From positions 1 through 64,000 of the forward strand of contig NZ_JACXJA010000024.1 of NCBI RefSeq assembly GCF_014705615.1: DNA of 64,000 nt, read 5' to 3'. The notes below the pieces were generated by a model. It did no database searches. It was not told the DNA's origin and saw only the letters and a program-made list of their open reading frames with translations. Shown here one piece after another: positions 9,614 through 18,545 of the stretch (position 1 is the first letter of the stretch; every line of letters begins with the position of its first letter). Source of the stretch: Paenibacillus oceani (GTDB lineage Bacteria > Bacillota > Bacilli > Paenibacillales > NBRC-103111). The position numbers were made by a program, and so were the translations under genes.

Positions 9614-10911
9614 ATTGTCAAGAGGTGATGGAACTGATGCAGCGAGATCTGGATCGGGATTTGAACGACTCGGAGCATGAGGCTATGACAGCCCATTTGC
9701 AGCAGTGTCCGGATTGTGCGGAAATGTATTCCAGGCTGCGGCAATTGTCCCAAGAGCTCGCCAGCTTGCCCAAAGTCGCGCCTCCCTTCAGTCTGGTGGA
9801 TTCCATCCTGCCGCAGCTTGCGGAGATCGACCGGCAGGGCGACGGACTGGCCGCAACGGCTACGGCGACTGCGGGGGCCGATTCCGTGACCGTACCGGCT
9901 CCCGTAACAGCAATCCCGGCTCCGATCGAACGTCCCCGCCGGACAAGAGGAATCTGGTCGATCGCGGCCACGGGCGGCATCGTAGCGGCAGGGCTGCTGA
10001 TGGCTTTGTTTATAAACGAGATGGACGGCACCAATAAAGTAGCTGACGATAGAGGTTTATTGTACAGCAGCGCGGAGTCTACGGCGGCCCCGCAAAGCGC
10101 CGGACAGCTAAGACGTGAATCCGGCGGCGCACCCGCGATGGATGCGAAGTCGGATACCTCCGATGCTGACGGTTCGGCCGGCAATATGGAGAAGAAGCTG
10201 CCGCTAGGGACAGCCATCACGAATCAAAGCGTCGGCTCGGAGGCATCTTCTCCCGATAAAGAAACGGCTGAGCGGGCGGACCCGGCAGTACAGCCGCGTT
10301 TCCAGCCGGCGAAGCCGTCCGAACAGGCGAATGCCGGACAAGAAGCGGGAGCGCAAGAAATCGGCGAACGCAGCGGCATAAATACGTTTACGGCCCCGGA
10401 CGACGCCAAGAAGCCGGAGACGAATACAGAGGCCGGAGGCGGTTCCCCGGAGACGGATATCGCTCCTCCCAGGATGGAGATTACGGCACCGGCGTTAGGT
10501 GACAGCTCGGGCGACAGGACGACAGACCCTGCCATTACCGACAAAAATAATATTACAGCTGATCAAGGTCGGGAGGAACAACCGGAATCGACTAGTTCCG
10601 ATTCGGCGAAGAGCGGCAGACCGGACACCATGGGGTTAATGGCCAAACCGGACCCCGAGCTGCTGTCGGAGGACGGCGTGCTGGTTGCCGTGGCCGACCA
10701 GGCCAGCCGTTCGATCGTCATCCGTACGGCCGACGGCAAAGAGACCCATATGTACACGTCGCCCCAGTGGTCGGAGAACGAACAAGTCCGGCTTCTGAAA
10801 TGGAGCGGCAGCTCGAAGCTGACCTACTCGCTCACGACGGAGAGCGGCGTCACGAAACGGATCGAAATCGACGTAGCCCAGCGGAAGGAAACGAATATAC
10901 AGCAGCCGTAA
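9610..10911 (+). CDS. zinc-finger (ZAS) anti-sigma factor, single-pass membrane protein
   Basis: 433 residues. The N-terminal cytoplasmic zf-HC2/ZAS domain has H29-x3-C33-x2-C36. A transmembrane segment lies near 115-136. A long, low-complexity Ala/Gly/Glu/Pro-rich extracytoplasmic region (about 140-350) follows, then a small folded C-terminal part (LVAVADQASRSIVIRTADGK). It should hold the upstream ECF sigma factor inactive until an envelope signal triggers its removal, as RsiW does for SigW. The extracellular region is much longer than in RsiW, and its sequence is not recognised. Confidence 0.85.
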   Translation: MNCQEVMELMQRDLDRDLNDSEHEAMTAHLQQCPDCAEMYSRLRQLSQELASLPKVAPPFSLVDSILPQLAEIDRQGDGLAATATATAGADSVTVPAPVTAIPAPIERPRRTRGIWSIAATGGIVAAGLLMALFINEMDGTNKVADDRGLLYSSAESTAAPQSAGQLRRESGGAPAMDAKSDTSDADGSAGNMEKKLPLGTAITNQSVGSEASSPDKETAERADPAVQPRFQPAKPSEQANAGQEAGAQEIGERSGINTFTAPDDAKKPETNTEAGGGSPETDIAPPRMEITAPALGDSSGDRTTDPAITDKNNITADQGREEQPESTSSDSAKSGRPDTMGLMAKPDPELLSEDGVLVAVADQASRSIVIRTADGKETHMYTSPQWSENEQVRLLKWSGSSKLTYSLTTESGVTKRIEIDVAQRKETNIQQP

Positions 10912-10934
10912 GCGTCCGCGCTTACGGCTTTTTT
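10905..10934 (+). terminator. intrinsic terminator overlapping the anti-sigma stop codon
   Basis: GCCGTAAGCG (10905-10914) pairs with CGCTTACGGC (10919-10928), followed by TTTTTT. The stop codon TAA sits inside the left arm. Confidence 0.85.
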
Positions 10935-11079
10935 CAAAATAGGCTCGTTTCCGCCGCACCTTTTCGCCGCCGCCGCGTATGTTATAGTAACAACCGAGAA
11001 ATTCGAAGTCCTGCCGCGTATGACCATTCGGCACCGGCGCCTGGGAGCCTAGGCCGGATGTTTATATAGATGTGCTGGG

Positions 11080-11132
11080 ACAAAGGGATGATGTCAAAGT
11101 CTATTGATTTTGACGTGATCCCTTTGTTTTTG
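11080..11132 (+). terminator. long hairpin with T tract upstream of holA
   Basis: ACAAAGGGAT (11080-11089) pairs exactly with ATCCCTTTGT (11118-11127). The pairing extends inward (TGTCAAA with TTTGACG), and T-rich sequence follows. It looks like a second terminator or an attenuator just ahead of holA. Confidence 0.65.
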
Positions 11133-11179
11133 TTAAGATGAAGATCAGGTTACAGCAGACTCGTCAAGAGGTGGGGAAC

Positions 11180-12193
11180 GTGGATTACAAATCGGCGGCG
11201 AGGGAGATCGGCAAAGGAAACGTGTCGCCCGTTTATGTGTGCTACGGCTCGGAAACTTATTTGCTTCGGGAATTTACCGGTTATTTGATCCAGAAGCTGA
11301 TCGAACCGGAGTACCGGGAGTTTGCCATCAGCAAATACGATCTGGCGGAGACCAGCCTCGATATCGTGCTCGAGGATGCGCAGACGCTGCCTTTTATGGC
11401 GCCCAAGAAGATTATATTGGCGGATAACGCCCAGTTTTTTACCGGAGCGAAAGAAAGCGGCAAGGTGGAGCATCATCCGGAGAAGCTGCTGGAGTATATG
11501 AAGGCTGCCGCGGAATTTAGCGTGATCGTATTTATCGTGAATGCGGACAAGCTGGACGAACGTAAAAAAATCGTAAAGTCGCTAAAGGATACGACGATTC
11601 CGTTCGTGCCGATGAATGCGGAGGAATTGCTGCAATGGGTCAAGAAACAGGCGGTCCGGCAGTCGTTCACGTTCGCGGAAGGTGCGGACGATCAGCTTAT
11701 TTTGTATACCGGGGGAGGGCTTCAGGCGCTTTCGGCGGAGATGGAGAAGCTGTCTTTGTTCGTGGGGGAGGGCGGAACCGTAACCGGAGATATTGTAGAC
11801 CGGCTCGTAACGCGGAGCACCGAACAAAACGTATTTATACTGATCGACGATATCGTCAGGCTGCGGTTGAACCGTGCGTTCTCGATCCTGTACGACCTGC
11901 TCAAGCAAAAGGAAGAGCCGGTGAAGATCGTGCTGCTCATCGCACGCCAGTTCCGGATCGTGCTCCAGGTCAAGGAGCTGTCCAAGCTCGGTTATTCGCA
12001 GCAGCAGATGGCCGGCCAGATCGGACTTCATCCGTATGCGGTCAAGGTGGCTGCCGAGCAGGGGCAGAAGTATACGCCGGACAAGCTGGAGACGATTCTC
12101 GCGGAGTTGGCTGAGCTCGATTACAGACTGAAGACGGGGAAGGTAGACAAGGTGCTGGGGTTGGAAATGTTCCTGATGCGGCTTGCTTCGTGA
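11180..12193 (+). CDS. holA: DNA polymerase III delta subunit (clamp-loader)
   Basis: The delta subunit opens the beta clamp in the replicative clamp loader. The product (337 residues from GTG 11180) begins DYKSAAREIGKGNVSPVYVCYGSETYLL, the usual HolA N-terminus. It continues with the AAA+-like domain and a helical C-terminal region (LLIARQFRIVLQVKEL). GAGGTGGG at 11167 places the start at GTG 11180; an ATG 14 codons upstream (11138) has no ribosome site. In Bacillales holA commonly lies next to rpsT and downstream of comEC, so this region keeps an ancestral order with insertions. Confidence 0.92.
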   Translation: MDYKSAAREIGKGNVSPVYVCYGSETYLLREFTGYLIQKLIEPEYREFAISKYDLAETSLDIVLEDAQTLPFMAPKKIILADNAQFFTGAKESGKVEHHPEKLLEYMKAAAEFSVIVFIVNADKLDERKKIVKSLKDTTIPFVPMNAEELLQWVKKQAVRQSFTFAEGADDQLILYTGGGLQALSAEMEKLSLFVGEGGTVTGDIVDRLVTRSTEQNVFILIDDIVRLRLNRAFSILYDLLKQKEEPVKIVLLIARQFRIVLQVKELSKLGYSQQQMAGQIGLHPYAVKVAAEQGQKYTPDKLETILAELAELDYRLKTGKVDKVLGLEMFLMRLAS

Positions 12194-12245
12194 GAACTAC
12201 TTCTTACAGTATGGAGACGACGGTAAACGGTCTGAAAACAATAAA

Positions 12246-12275
12246 GAAGTCCTTGCCGATGTGCAAGGACTTTTT
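12246..12275. terminator. bidirectional terminator between holA and rpsT
   Basis: AAGTCCTTGC (12247-12256) pairs perfectly with GCAAGGACTT (12263-12272). T runs on the + strand, and AAAGAA upstream supplies a weaker T-rich tail on the - strand. It serves the two convergent genes. Confidence 0.85.
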
Positions 12276-12278
12276 CGC

Positions 12279-12551
12279 TTAACCTTGTGCGGAAAGCGCG
12301 TTGAGTTGTTTCGCCAGGCGAGACTTTTTGCGGGCAGCCGCATTTTTATGAATCAAGCCTTTGGAAACGGCTTTATCCAGCTTTTTGGACGCAGTAATCA
12401 GGGCATCTTTAGCCGATTCAACGTTTTTAGAAGCTGTTGCAGTTTCGAACGTTTTGACTGCCGTACGCAGGGCCGATCTTTGCGAAGCGTTTTGAAGGCG
12501 ACGCTTGTCGTTCGTCTTCACGCGCTTGATGGCGGATTTGATGTTAGGCAC
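12279..12551 (-). CDS. rpsT: 30S ribosomal protein S20
   Basis: 90 residues, highly basic, beginning [22 protein letters not shown] and matching bS20 through its whole length. It binds 16S rRNA early in 30S assembly. The start is GTG at 12551, preceded by AAGGAGGTGAACGATC, an extended Shine-Dalgarno. Transcribed divergently from gpr and convergently with holA. Confidence 0.97.
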   Translation of the reverse strand: MPNIKSAIKRVKTNDKRRLQNASQRSALRTAVKTFETATASKNVESAKDALITASKKLDKAVSKGLIHKNAAARKKSRLAKQLNALSAQG

Positions 12552-12828
12552 GATCGTTCACCTCCTTAAACCGAAAACGTGCACGCGACTGTGTCAGGGA
12601 CAACCGTACGTCGCGTATCATGTCTGTCGACAACTTTATACATTCTACCACGGTACAAGCCAAATTGCAATAACAGCAGAACGCCTCCGCCGGGGTCAAA
12701 CCCAATACCGATCTGCTCCTCCGAAGACGTTGTCCGTACGCCGCCGAACCGCCTCCCGCCTGCCGCATAATCGCAGCGAAAAGCTCACAAACTACAAAGC
12801 AGGTTGGAATGGAAAGGAGAACAAACAA

Positions 12829-13830
12829 ATGGACCTCGATTTGAGCCCGTATTCGGTTCACACCGATCTTGCGCTGGAAGCGAAGGAGCTGGCGTCAAGC
12901 CGGCACGGGGACACCATCCCCGGCGTACATACGGAAACGGCGGAAGACGATGACATGGTCATTACGAAAATGCATATTGAAAACGAGCAGGGCTCCCGAG
13001 CGGTAGGCAAACTGATAGGAAACTATATTACGCTCGAGGTTCCGAGACTGAGGGAGAAAGATTCGGATCTGCAGGACAAGGTGGCTACCCGGCTGGCCCA
13101 GGAGTTTTCTACATTTCTGCAGCGGATCGGCATCACGAAGGAAGCCAAGGTGCTTATTATCGGACTCGGCAACTACAACGTGACGCCGGATGCGCTTGGT
13201 CCTTTGGTTGTGGAAAACGTGATGGTCACACGGCACTTTTTCGAGCTGATGCCGGATCAGGTCAGTCCCGGATACCGTCAGGTCAGTGCGGTGGCGCCCG
13301 GGGTGCTCGGTACGACCGGAATCGAAACGAGCGAGATCGTGCAGGGCATCGTGGAACGCTCAAAGCCCGATCTGGTCATTGCGATCGACGCGCTGGCTTC
13401 CAGAGCGCTGGAGCGGGTCAACACGACGATCCAGATCGCCGATACCGGTATTCATCCGGGGTCGGGCGTAGGCAATAAACGCAAGGGGCTCACGCGTGAA
13501 TTTCTCGGTGTGCCCGTCATCGCCATCGGCGTACCTACCGTGGTGTATGCGTCTACGATCGTGAACAGCACGATGGATATGATGATCGATCATTTTAAGC
13601 AGCAGACGAGCAATACGAGCCAGATTTTCGGCCTGCTCGACGGCATGAACGAAAGCGAACGGCTGCAGCTCGTCAAGGAAGTGCTCGATCCGGTCGGTCA
13701 TAACCTTCTCGTAACGCCGAAGGATATCGACCAGTTTATCGAAGACATGGCCAACATTATCGCCAGCGGGCTGAACGCCGCCCTGCATGACGCGATCGAT
13801 CAGGACAACGTTGCGGCTTATACGCACTAA
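12829..13830 (+). CDS. gpr: GPR germination endopeptidase (SASP protease)
   Basis: A 333-residue aspartic-type protease that degrades alpha/beta small acid-soluble spore proteins during germination. Near the N-terminus is HTDLALEAKE, matching the propeptide site where GPR removes about 10-16 residues from itself. The conserved GLGNYNVTPDALGPLV and AVAPGVLGTTGIET stretches are present. The ATG at 12829 has AAGGAGA in front; the open frame extends to 12505, but that part is intergenic. One predicted substrate, an SASP, is encoded at 51927-52118. In B. subtilis gpr is followed directly by spoIIP; here about 9.5 kb lies between them. Confidence 0.95.
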   Translation: MDLDLSPYSVHTDLALEAKELASSRHGDTIPGVHTETAEDDDMVITKMHIENEQGSRAVGKLIGNYITLEVPRLREKDSDLQDKVATRLAQEFSTFLQRIGITKEAKVLIIGLGNYNVTPDALGPLVVENVMVTRHFFELMPDQVSPGYRQVSAVAPGVLGTTGIETSEIVQGIVERSKPDLVIAIDALASRALERVNTTIQIADTGIHPGSGVGNKRKGLTREFLGVPVIAIGVPTVVYASTIVNSTMDMMIDHFKQQTSNTSQIFGLLDGMNESERLQLVKEVLDPVGHNLLVTPKDIDQFIEDMANIIASGLNAALHDAIDQDNVAAYTH

Positions 13831-13878
13831 TCTGCTGACGCACTGACGTACCGGCCGGCTTCAACCGGGCAAGGAACC

Positions 13879-14067
13879 AAATAAGAGCGGTACCTGCTAT
13901 ATGGTCCGAAAACCCGTTTGAACACGGAATAAGAGCGGTTTGAAGCTTCTAATATCCGAGAAAAGGGCGCAGATCCCACCGGTTGGTTGAAATAAGGGGG
14001 CAAACCACCTCTATTGGTTCGGTTTGTCGAAAGCGCTGAAAATAGGGGGTGCAAAACACTCCTATTT
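13879..14067. repeat. dispersed intergenic repeat, copy 1 (ATAAGAGCGGTTTG family)
   Basis: AATAAGAGCGG units at 13879 and 13928 (the second followed by TTTGAAGCTTCTAAT) are followed by opposing units, GTTGAAATAAGGGGGCAAACC near 13986 and AATAGGGGGTGCAAAACACTC at 14041. The opposing units can pair over long range. Related copies lie at 38918-39058 and 62930-63122. Non-coding. Confidence 0.65.
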
Positions 14068-14134
14068 TGTCATAGAACCCGTGGATTTACGTTTTCCCAT
14101 GAGTCTCCTTTTTAGTGAAGGCGACTTAGCACGT

Positions 14135-14174
14135 CAAAAACCGTCCGGACGCTATTTTTACCGGACGGTTTTTC
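14135..14174. terminator. bidirectional terminator between gpr and the AraC gene
   Basis: AAAAACCGTCCGG (about 14136-14148) pairs with CCGGACGGTTTTT (14161-14173). It shares CACGTCAAA plus ACCGTCCGGA with the repeats at 8646 and 63275. Confidence 0.8.
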
Positions 14175-14210
14175 TATATGCACAAACCGCACGCCAATCA
14201 TTGGCTCCAT

Positions 14211-15071
14211 TCAGGAGCCGTCAGGCCTGGCCGATTTCCGGTAGTCCAGCGGATTCGTCCGCGTCAGCTCCTTGAAGACACGGCCGAAGTGGCCGATATT
14301 TTCGTACCCGACGTTCTCGGCGATCCGCGTCACTTTCAGGCCGGTTTCCCGGAGCTGCCTTTGCGCCTCGCGGATTCGGACCGTATTGACATATTCCACG
14401 AACGAAAATCCGGTTATTTTTTTGAACGTTCGGCTCAGATGATAGGGACTTACGTAATGCGCCTTCGCCACCGATTCCAGCGACAGCGGCGAAGCATATG
14501 TTTCGTTAATATATTCGACGATCTCGGACATTTTTTTGTGAGCCGGGCTTTCGTGCTCGTACGGTTCCCGTTCCTGCTCCTGCCGGTCCAGCTTGCGTCC
14601 GCACCAGAGAAGCAGCGTAGCGAGCTGGGCTTGCAGACACGTCTCGCTTCCCGGCAGCTCCTCCGTATCCTCTCTCAGCATATCCTGGAGCAGCCGCTCG
14701 ATCCATTCCCTCTCCTGGAGATTAAGCGACAGCCGTCTTATTTTGCGGCGGAACGGCTCGAACAGCAGCGGTTCGTTGAACGTGTCGAGAAACCGTTTAT
14801 TAAAATTAATAAGCATCCGCTCGTGATTCGGCACGCCGACGTCGGCCGTTTTGTGCAGCTCGTTTTGATCGATGAAGACGACGTCGCCTTTGCGGACGCG
14901 GTACGTATTGTCTTTTATGAAATAGTTGCGCTCGCCCGACATCAGATAATAGATTTCGTACGGTTCATGAAAATGATTGGTCGGCATCGAATGGTGGCCC
15001 GATATTTTATTTTGATGAATGTAAAACGGCTCCCGCACTTGCGCGGCCCCCTTCATTCCGTTCTTCTTCAT
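14211..15071 (-). CDS. AraC-family transcriptional regulator
   Basis: 286 residues. The N-terminal cupin-like sensing domain includes HFHEPYEIYYLMSGERNYFI and KGDVVFIDQNELHKT. The C-terminal pair of helix-turn-helix motifs (about 185-285) includes SLESVAKAHYVSPYHLSRTFKKITGFSFVEYVN and KVTRIAENVGYENIGHFGRVFKELT. The start at 15071 follows AAGGAGAT; an upstream in-frame extension to 15314 has no family resemblance. It is divergent from the Gfo/Idh/MocA oxidoreductase (about 220 bp apart) and so is likely its regulator, responding to a sugar derivative. The ligand is unknown. Confidence 0.88.
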   Translation of the reverse strand: MKKNGMKGAAQVREPFYIHQNKISGHHSMPTNHFHEPYEIYYLMSGERNYFIKDNTYRVRKGDVVFIDQNELHKTADVGVPNHERMLINFNKRFLDTFNEPLLFEPFRRKIRRLSLNLQEREWIERLLQDMLREDTEELPGSETCLQAQLATLLLWCGRKLDRQEQEREPYEHESPAHKKMSEIVEYINETYASPLSLESVAKAHYVSPYHLSRTFKKITGFSFVEYVNTVRIREAQRQLRETGLKVTRIAENVGYENIGHFGRVFKELTRTNPLDYRKSARPDGS

Positions 15072-15292
15072 GGCGATCTCCTTGAGCTTGTTGGTTAAAG
15101 TGTACATCCATTTGGATAGACAGACAAGTAGCGTTAGCGCGTTTGGAGCGGACACAGCCTGCCCGATAATCGGAGCTGAGGTTGCGCAAGATATGCAAAG
15201 AATGAGCGGAAATCCGCAATAAATCCGGAGAATCCGTTGATATGTTGCGTTAAAATGAAAGCGAATGAACAACGAGTAAGGGGAGAATACCG

Positions 15293-16579
15293 ATGACACG
15301 GAGAAAATATGCACTGGTCGGAACCGGAGGCAGAGCCGAGTTTTTTTACGGTGCCTTGGCCAAAAGCTACCGGGACCGCTGCGAACTGGTCGCTTTTTGC
15401 GATGTGAACCGCACCCGTCTGGAATACGCCAACCGTCTGCTGCGGGAGAAGTACGATTACCCGGAGGCGAAGCTGTACGCTTCCGATCAATTCGACGAGA
15501 TGATCCGAAGCGAGAAGCCGGATACGGTTATCGTCACCTCGATGGACCGCACGCATCATACGTACATTATCCGCGCTATGGAACTGGGCTGCGACGTAAT
15601 CACCGAGAAACCGATGACCGTGGACGAAGAGAAGTGCCAGGAGATTATCGATGCGGTCAAGCGGACGGGACGCGATCTGCGCGTTGCCTTTAACTACCGG
15701 TACGCTCCGCATAATACGAAGATTCGCGAACTGATCATGGACGGCGCCATCGGAGACGTTCATTCCGTTCATTTCGAATGGCTGCTGAATACGCTGCACG
15801 GAGCCGATTATTTCCGAAGATGGCACCGGGACAAACGCAACAGCGGCGGGCTGCTGGTCCACAAGTCGACGCATCATTTCGACCTCGTCAACTTCTGGCT
15901 GGGCACGGCGCCGGAGACGGTGTATGCGATGGGCGGGCTGATGTTCTACGGCCGGGAAAATGCCGAGCGCCGCGGCGTGACGAAGTTTTACCAGCGGGCC
16001 CATGGAAGCGAAGCGGCGAAGGACGATCCGTTCGCCATCCATATGGAGAACAACAAACATCTGAAGGCGCTGTATCTGGACGCGGAGAAAGACGACGGCT
16101 ATCAGCGCGACCAGAGCGTATTCGGCGACGGCATCAGCATCGAGGATACGCTCGGCGTGATGGTTCGTTACAAAAATAAAGCGATACTGACTTACTCCTT
16201 GAACGCTTACTTGCCTTGGGAAGGCTACAACGTCGTATTTAACGGCAGCAAAGGGCGGATCGAGATGAAGGTCGTCGAGCGGGCGTATGTGAACTCCGGC
16301 GGCAAGAAGGAGGAAGAAGGGGCGCTTTCGTACAAAAAGCTGACCGTTCAGCCGATGTTTGAGCGTCCGTATGAAGTGGCGATCGAAGAACGGGCCGGCG
16401 GACACGGCGGCGGGGACCCGCTCCTGCTGAACGATCTGTTCGGCGACCGGACCGAGGACCGTTTCGAGCGGGCCGCTTCCCATGTGGACGGAGCCGTATC
16501 GATCCTGACCGGAATCGCCGGCAACATCTCGATGAAAACCGGACAGCCGGTCCGTATCGGCGATCTGGTCCAGTTTTAA
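15293..16579 (+). CDS. Gfo/Idh/MocA-family NAD(P)-dependent oxidoreductase
   Basis: 428 residues. The N-terminal Rossmann fold starts YALVGTGGRAEFFYGAL, and ITEKPMTVDEEKCQ carries the family EKP motif (near 105). RVAFNYRYAPHNTKIREL leads into the C-terminal substrate domain. Such enzymes oxidise or reduce sugars, inositols and sugar acids; the substrate cannot be read. AAGGGGAG precedes the ATG. Divergent AraC regulator upstream, strong terminator downstream, so a single-gene regulon is likely. Confidence 0.88.
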   Translation: MTRRKYALVGTGGRAEFFYGALAKSYRDRCELVAFCDVNRTRLEYANRLLREKYDYPEAKLYASDQFDEMIRSEKPDTVIVTSMDRTHHTYIIRAMELGCDVITEKPMTVDEEKCQEIIDAVKRTGRDLRVAFNYRYAPHNTKIRELIMDGAIGDVHSVHFEWLLNTLHGADYFRRWHRDKRNSGGLLVHKSTHHFDLVNFWLGTAPETVYAMGGLMFYGRENAERRGVTKFYQRAHGSEAAKDDPFAIHMENNKHLKALYLDAEKDDGYQRDQSVFGDGISIEDTLGVMVRYKNKAILTYSLNAYLPWEGYNVVFNGSKGRIEMKVVERAYVNSGGKKEEEGALSYKKLTVQPMFERPYEVAIEERAGGHGGGDPLLLNDLFGDRTEDRFERAASHVDGAVSILTGIAGNISMKTGQPVRIGDLVQF

Positions 16580-16594
16580 CCACAGAAACCTCTG

Positions 16595-16624
16595 CCCCCG
16601 CCCAGCGCGGGGAGCGGGGGTTTT
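16595..16624 (+). terminator. intrinsic terminator of the oxidoreductase
   Basis: CCCCCGC (16595-16601) pairs with GCGGGGG (16614-16620), followed by TTTTATTG. Confidence 0.8.
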
Positions 16625-16657
16625 ATTGTTTGTTTATAAAAAAACGCGGCCGTCGAT

Positions 16658-16705
16658 TTGACAGCTTCCAAGAAGTGGGGATATATTAGTATCAGGTACT
16701 AATAT
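16658..16705 (+). promoter_or_regulatory. promoter with palindromic operator upstream of the SDR gene
   Basis: TTGACA (16658-16663) and TATATT (16682-16687) are 18 bp apart. A perfect 9-bp dyad, ATATTAGTA (16683-16691) and TACTAATAT (16697-16705), covers the -10 region. This is the usual position for a repressor site (TetR, MarR or HxlR type). No regulator gene lies next to it. Confidence 0.65.
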
Positions 16706-16733
16706 CAGATAATTAAAAATGGAGGCGGACGAG

Positions 16734-17468
16734 ATGAAAGTTTTCCTGATTACCGGTACATCCAGAGGACTGGGACAAGCGATAGCGGAGCAGCTTATGG
16801 CTCCCGATCATTTGCTGTTGTGCATTTCCCGGAATCGAAACGAAGACCGGCTCGCCCAAAGCGACAATGTTCGTCATATCCCGTTTGATCTGAACGAAAC
16901 CGACAGGATCGAAAGTCTCATGCAAACGGTGTTTGATTGCTTGGACCAGTCGAAGCTGGAAGGCATATATTTGATCAACAATGCTGGCGTCGTAGCTCCG
17001 CTGAGTAACGTCGGGTCCGGCGATCCGGGCGCGATTGCGGCTAATATCCATATTAATTTGCTTGCCCCTGTTCTGCTTGCTTCTCTTTTTATCCGGCATA
17101 CCAAGGAGATGCGGATCGACAAACGCATTATAAACATTTCATCGGGCTCCGCTCAAAATCTGCTGCCGGGCATGAGCGTGTATAGCGCTTCCAAGGCCGG
17201 CTTGGACGTATTTACGAGAAGCGTCGGGATAGAGCAGGGAGAAGGGCCGGGAGCCGTCAAGATTGCCTCGGTATGGCCCGGAATGGTCGACACCGCCCTG
17301 CAGCAGGAAGCGAGGACCCGCGATTCGGGCCAGTTCGCCGCTGCGGAGCTGTTTCATAAGGCCAAGGAGAGCGGTATGCTCACCTCTCCGGAGCGGATGG
17401 CGGGCAAGGTGATCCAGCTGCTTTTCGGGGAGATGGAGCAAGGTTCGGTGGTGGATTTATTTGGGTAA
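16734..17468 (+). CDS. short-chain dehydrogenase/reductase (benzil-reductase-like)
   Basis: 244 residues, classical SDR. The NAD(P) motif TGTSRGLG is at 7-14 (the Ser-Arg suggests NADPH preference), NNAG-type INNAGVV follows at about 81-88, and the catalytic Y150-x3-K154 is in YSASK. The FLITGTSRGLG start resembles the benzil reductase (YueD) group, but the substrate is not provable. The ATG at 16734 is used because GGAGG at 16722 lies between it and an earlier in-frame ATG at 16719. The upstream palindrome suggests repression in the absence of an inducer. Confidence 0.85.
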   Translation: MKVFLITGTSRGLGQAIAEQLMAPDHLLLCISRNRNEDRLAQSDNVRHIPFDLNETDRIESLMQTVFDCLDQSKLEGIYLINNAGVVAPLSNVGSGDPGAIAANIHINLLAPVLLASLFIRHTKEMRIDKRIINISSGSAQNLLPGMSVYSASKAGLDVFTRSVGIEQGEGPGAVKIASVWPGMVDTALQQEARTRDSGQFAAAELFHKAKESGMLTSPERMAGKVIQLLFGEMEQGSVVDLFG

Positions 17469-17563
17469 ACCGTGTCAAACGGTCCGCATATGTTTTACAA
17501 TGATTTCTAGATGGACTAGAAGGCTGGAAGTCAATAGTTCCGGCAGAGGGGAGGTGGGCTTCG

Positions 17564-18475
17564 ATGATAGAGTTGCCGAACCGGGCGCTGGAATGGGTAG
17601 TAGACTCGGTATGTCCCGGCGCCAAGGTAACGTCCGTATCCAGGCTTCTGGGAGGGACGTCGTCGCTTATCCACAGCATTACGCTCCAAACCGGACAGGA
17701 AGAAGCCGACTATGTGCTCCGGCTTATCAACAATGAGGAATGGCTGCAGGAGGAACCCGACGCCGCTTGGCACGAAGCGGAAAGTCTCCTATTCGCATCC
17801 GACAGCGGCTTGCCGGCGCCCCAGCTCGTTGCTTGCGACCAGTCGGGAGAAGCATGCGGAATGCCTGCCGTACTGATGACCAAGATAAGCGGGTCCGTCG
17901 TGCTGCGTCCCGAGAATCCGGACAGATGGCTGGGAGGATTGGCGGATACGCTGACCCGGATTCATGCAGTCCCGGCGGACGGCTTCGCTTGGCAGTATGC
18001 GGCCTACATCGATCTGGAGACGCTCGAAGCGCCGGAGTGGTCCGGCTTGTCAAGCGAGTGGACCAGAGCAATCGCATATGCAAGAGACAGGCGTCCCGCA
18101 GCTAAGACGTGCTTCATTCACCGGGACTACCACCCGGCCAACGTATTGTGGACCGGCGGCTCGGTTAGCGGCGTCGTCGATTGGATTAACGGCTGCCGGG
18201 GACCGGCCGGCATCGATGTCGGGCAGTGCCGGTCCGACCTGGCCCAGCTGTACGACGTCGCGACGGCTGACGCTTTTCTGTCGGCCTACGAGGCCGCAGC
18301 CGGCAAAACATTTGCTTACGACCCTTATTGGGATCTGGTAGCGCTTATCGATACGCTGTTCGGTCCGCCGGCCGTATTCAGCGGCTGGAAAGCTCTGGGC
18401 GTTACCGGACTTACGGACGGGATGATGGCCGAACGGGTAGATGCCTATATGCTTAGTTTGCTTAAACGGATTTGA
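17564..18475 (+). CDS. aminoglycoside phosphotransferase (APH)-family kinase
   Basis: 303 residues with a kinase-like fold. The N-lobe has LLGGTSSLIHSITLQTG. The catalytic loop is FIHRDYHPANVLW (about 185-197) with the H-x-D-x4-N pattern, and the metal-binding segment is VVDWINGCRGPAGIDVGQCRSDLAQL. The family includes antibiotic kinases, choline kinases and metabolic kinases; context gives no hint, so resistance is not claimed. The ribosome site GGGGAGGTGG precedes the ATG. A small VOC protein follows after 70 bp. Confidence 0.8.
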   Translation: MIELPNRALEWVVDSVCPGAKVTSVSRLLGGTSSLIHSITLQTGQEEADYVLRLINNEEWLQEEPDAAWHEAESLLFASDSGLPAPQLVACDQSGEACGMPAVLMTKISGSVVLRPENPDRWLGGLADTLTRIHAVPADGFAWQYAAYIDLETLEAPEWSGLSSEWTRAIAYARDRRPAAKTCFIHRDYHPANVLWTGGSVSGVVDWINGCRGPAGIDVGQCRSDLAQLYDVATADAFLSAYEAAAGKTFAYDPYWDLVALIDTLFGPPAVFSGWKALGVTGLTDGMMAERVDAYMLSLLKRI

Positions 18476-18545
18476 ATACAACGCACGATTGCAGCCGGGA
18501 CGGACGGCGGATTCCGCGGCGACTTGTATGAACGGAGGGAACAGG

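Noticed and set aside
12505-12828. N-terminal extension of gpr
   Set aside because: It overlaps the rpsT start region and promoter space; GPR begins normally at 12829 after AAGGAGA.
15134-16483. 449-codon antisense open frame over the Gfo/Idh/MocA gene
   Set aside because: Shadow of a well-supported oxidoreductase and overlapping the AraC promoter region.
17564-18475. aminoglycoside resistance gene
   Set aside because: APH-fold kinases are functionally broad; no resistance context or specific subfamily signature is visible.
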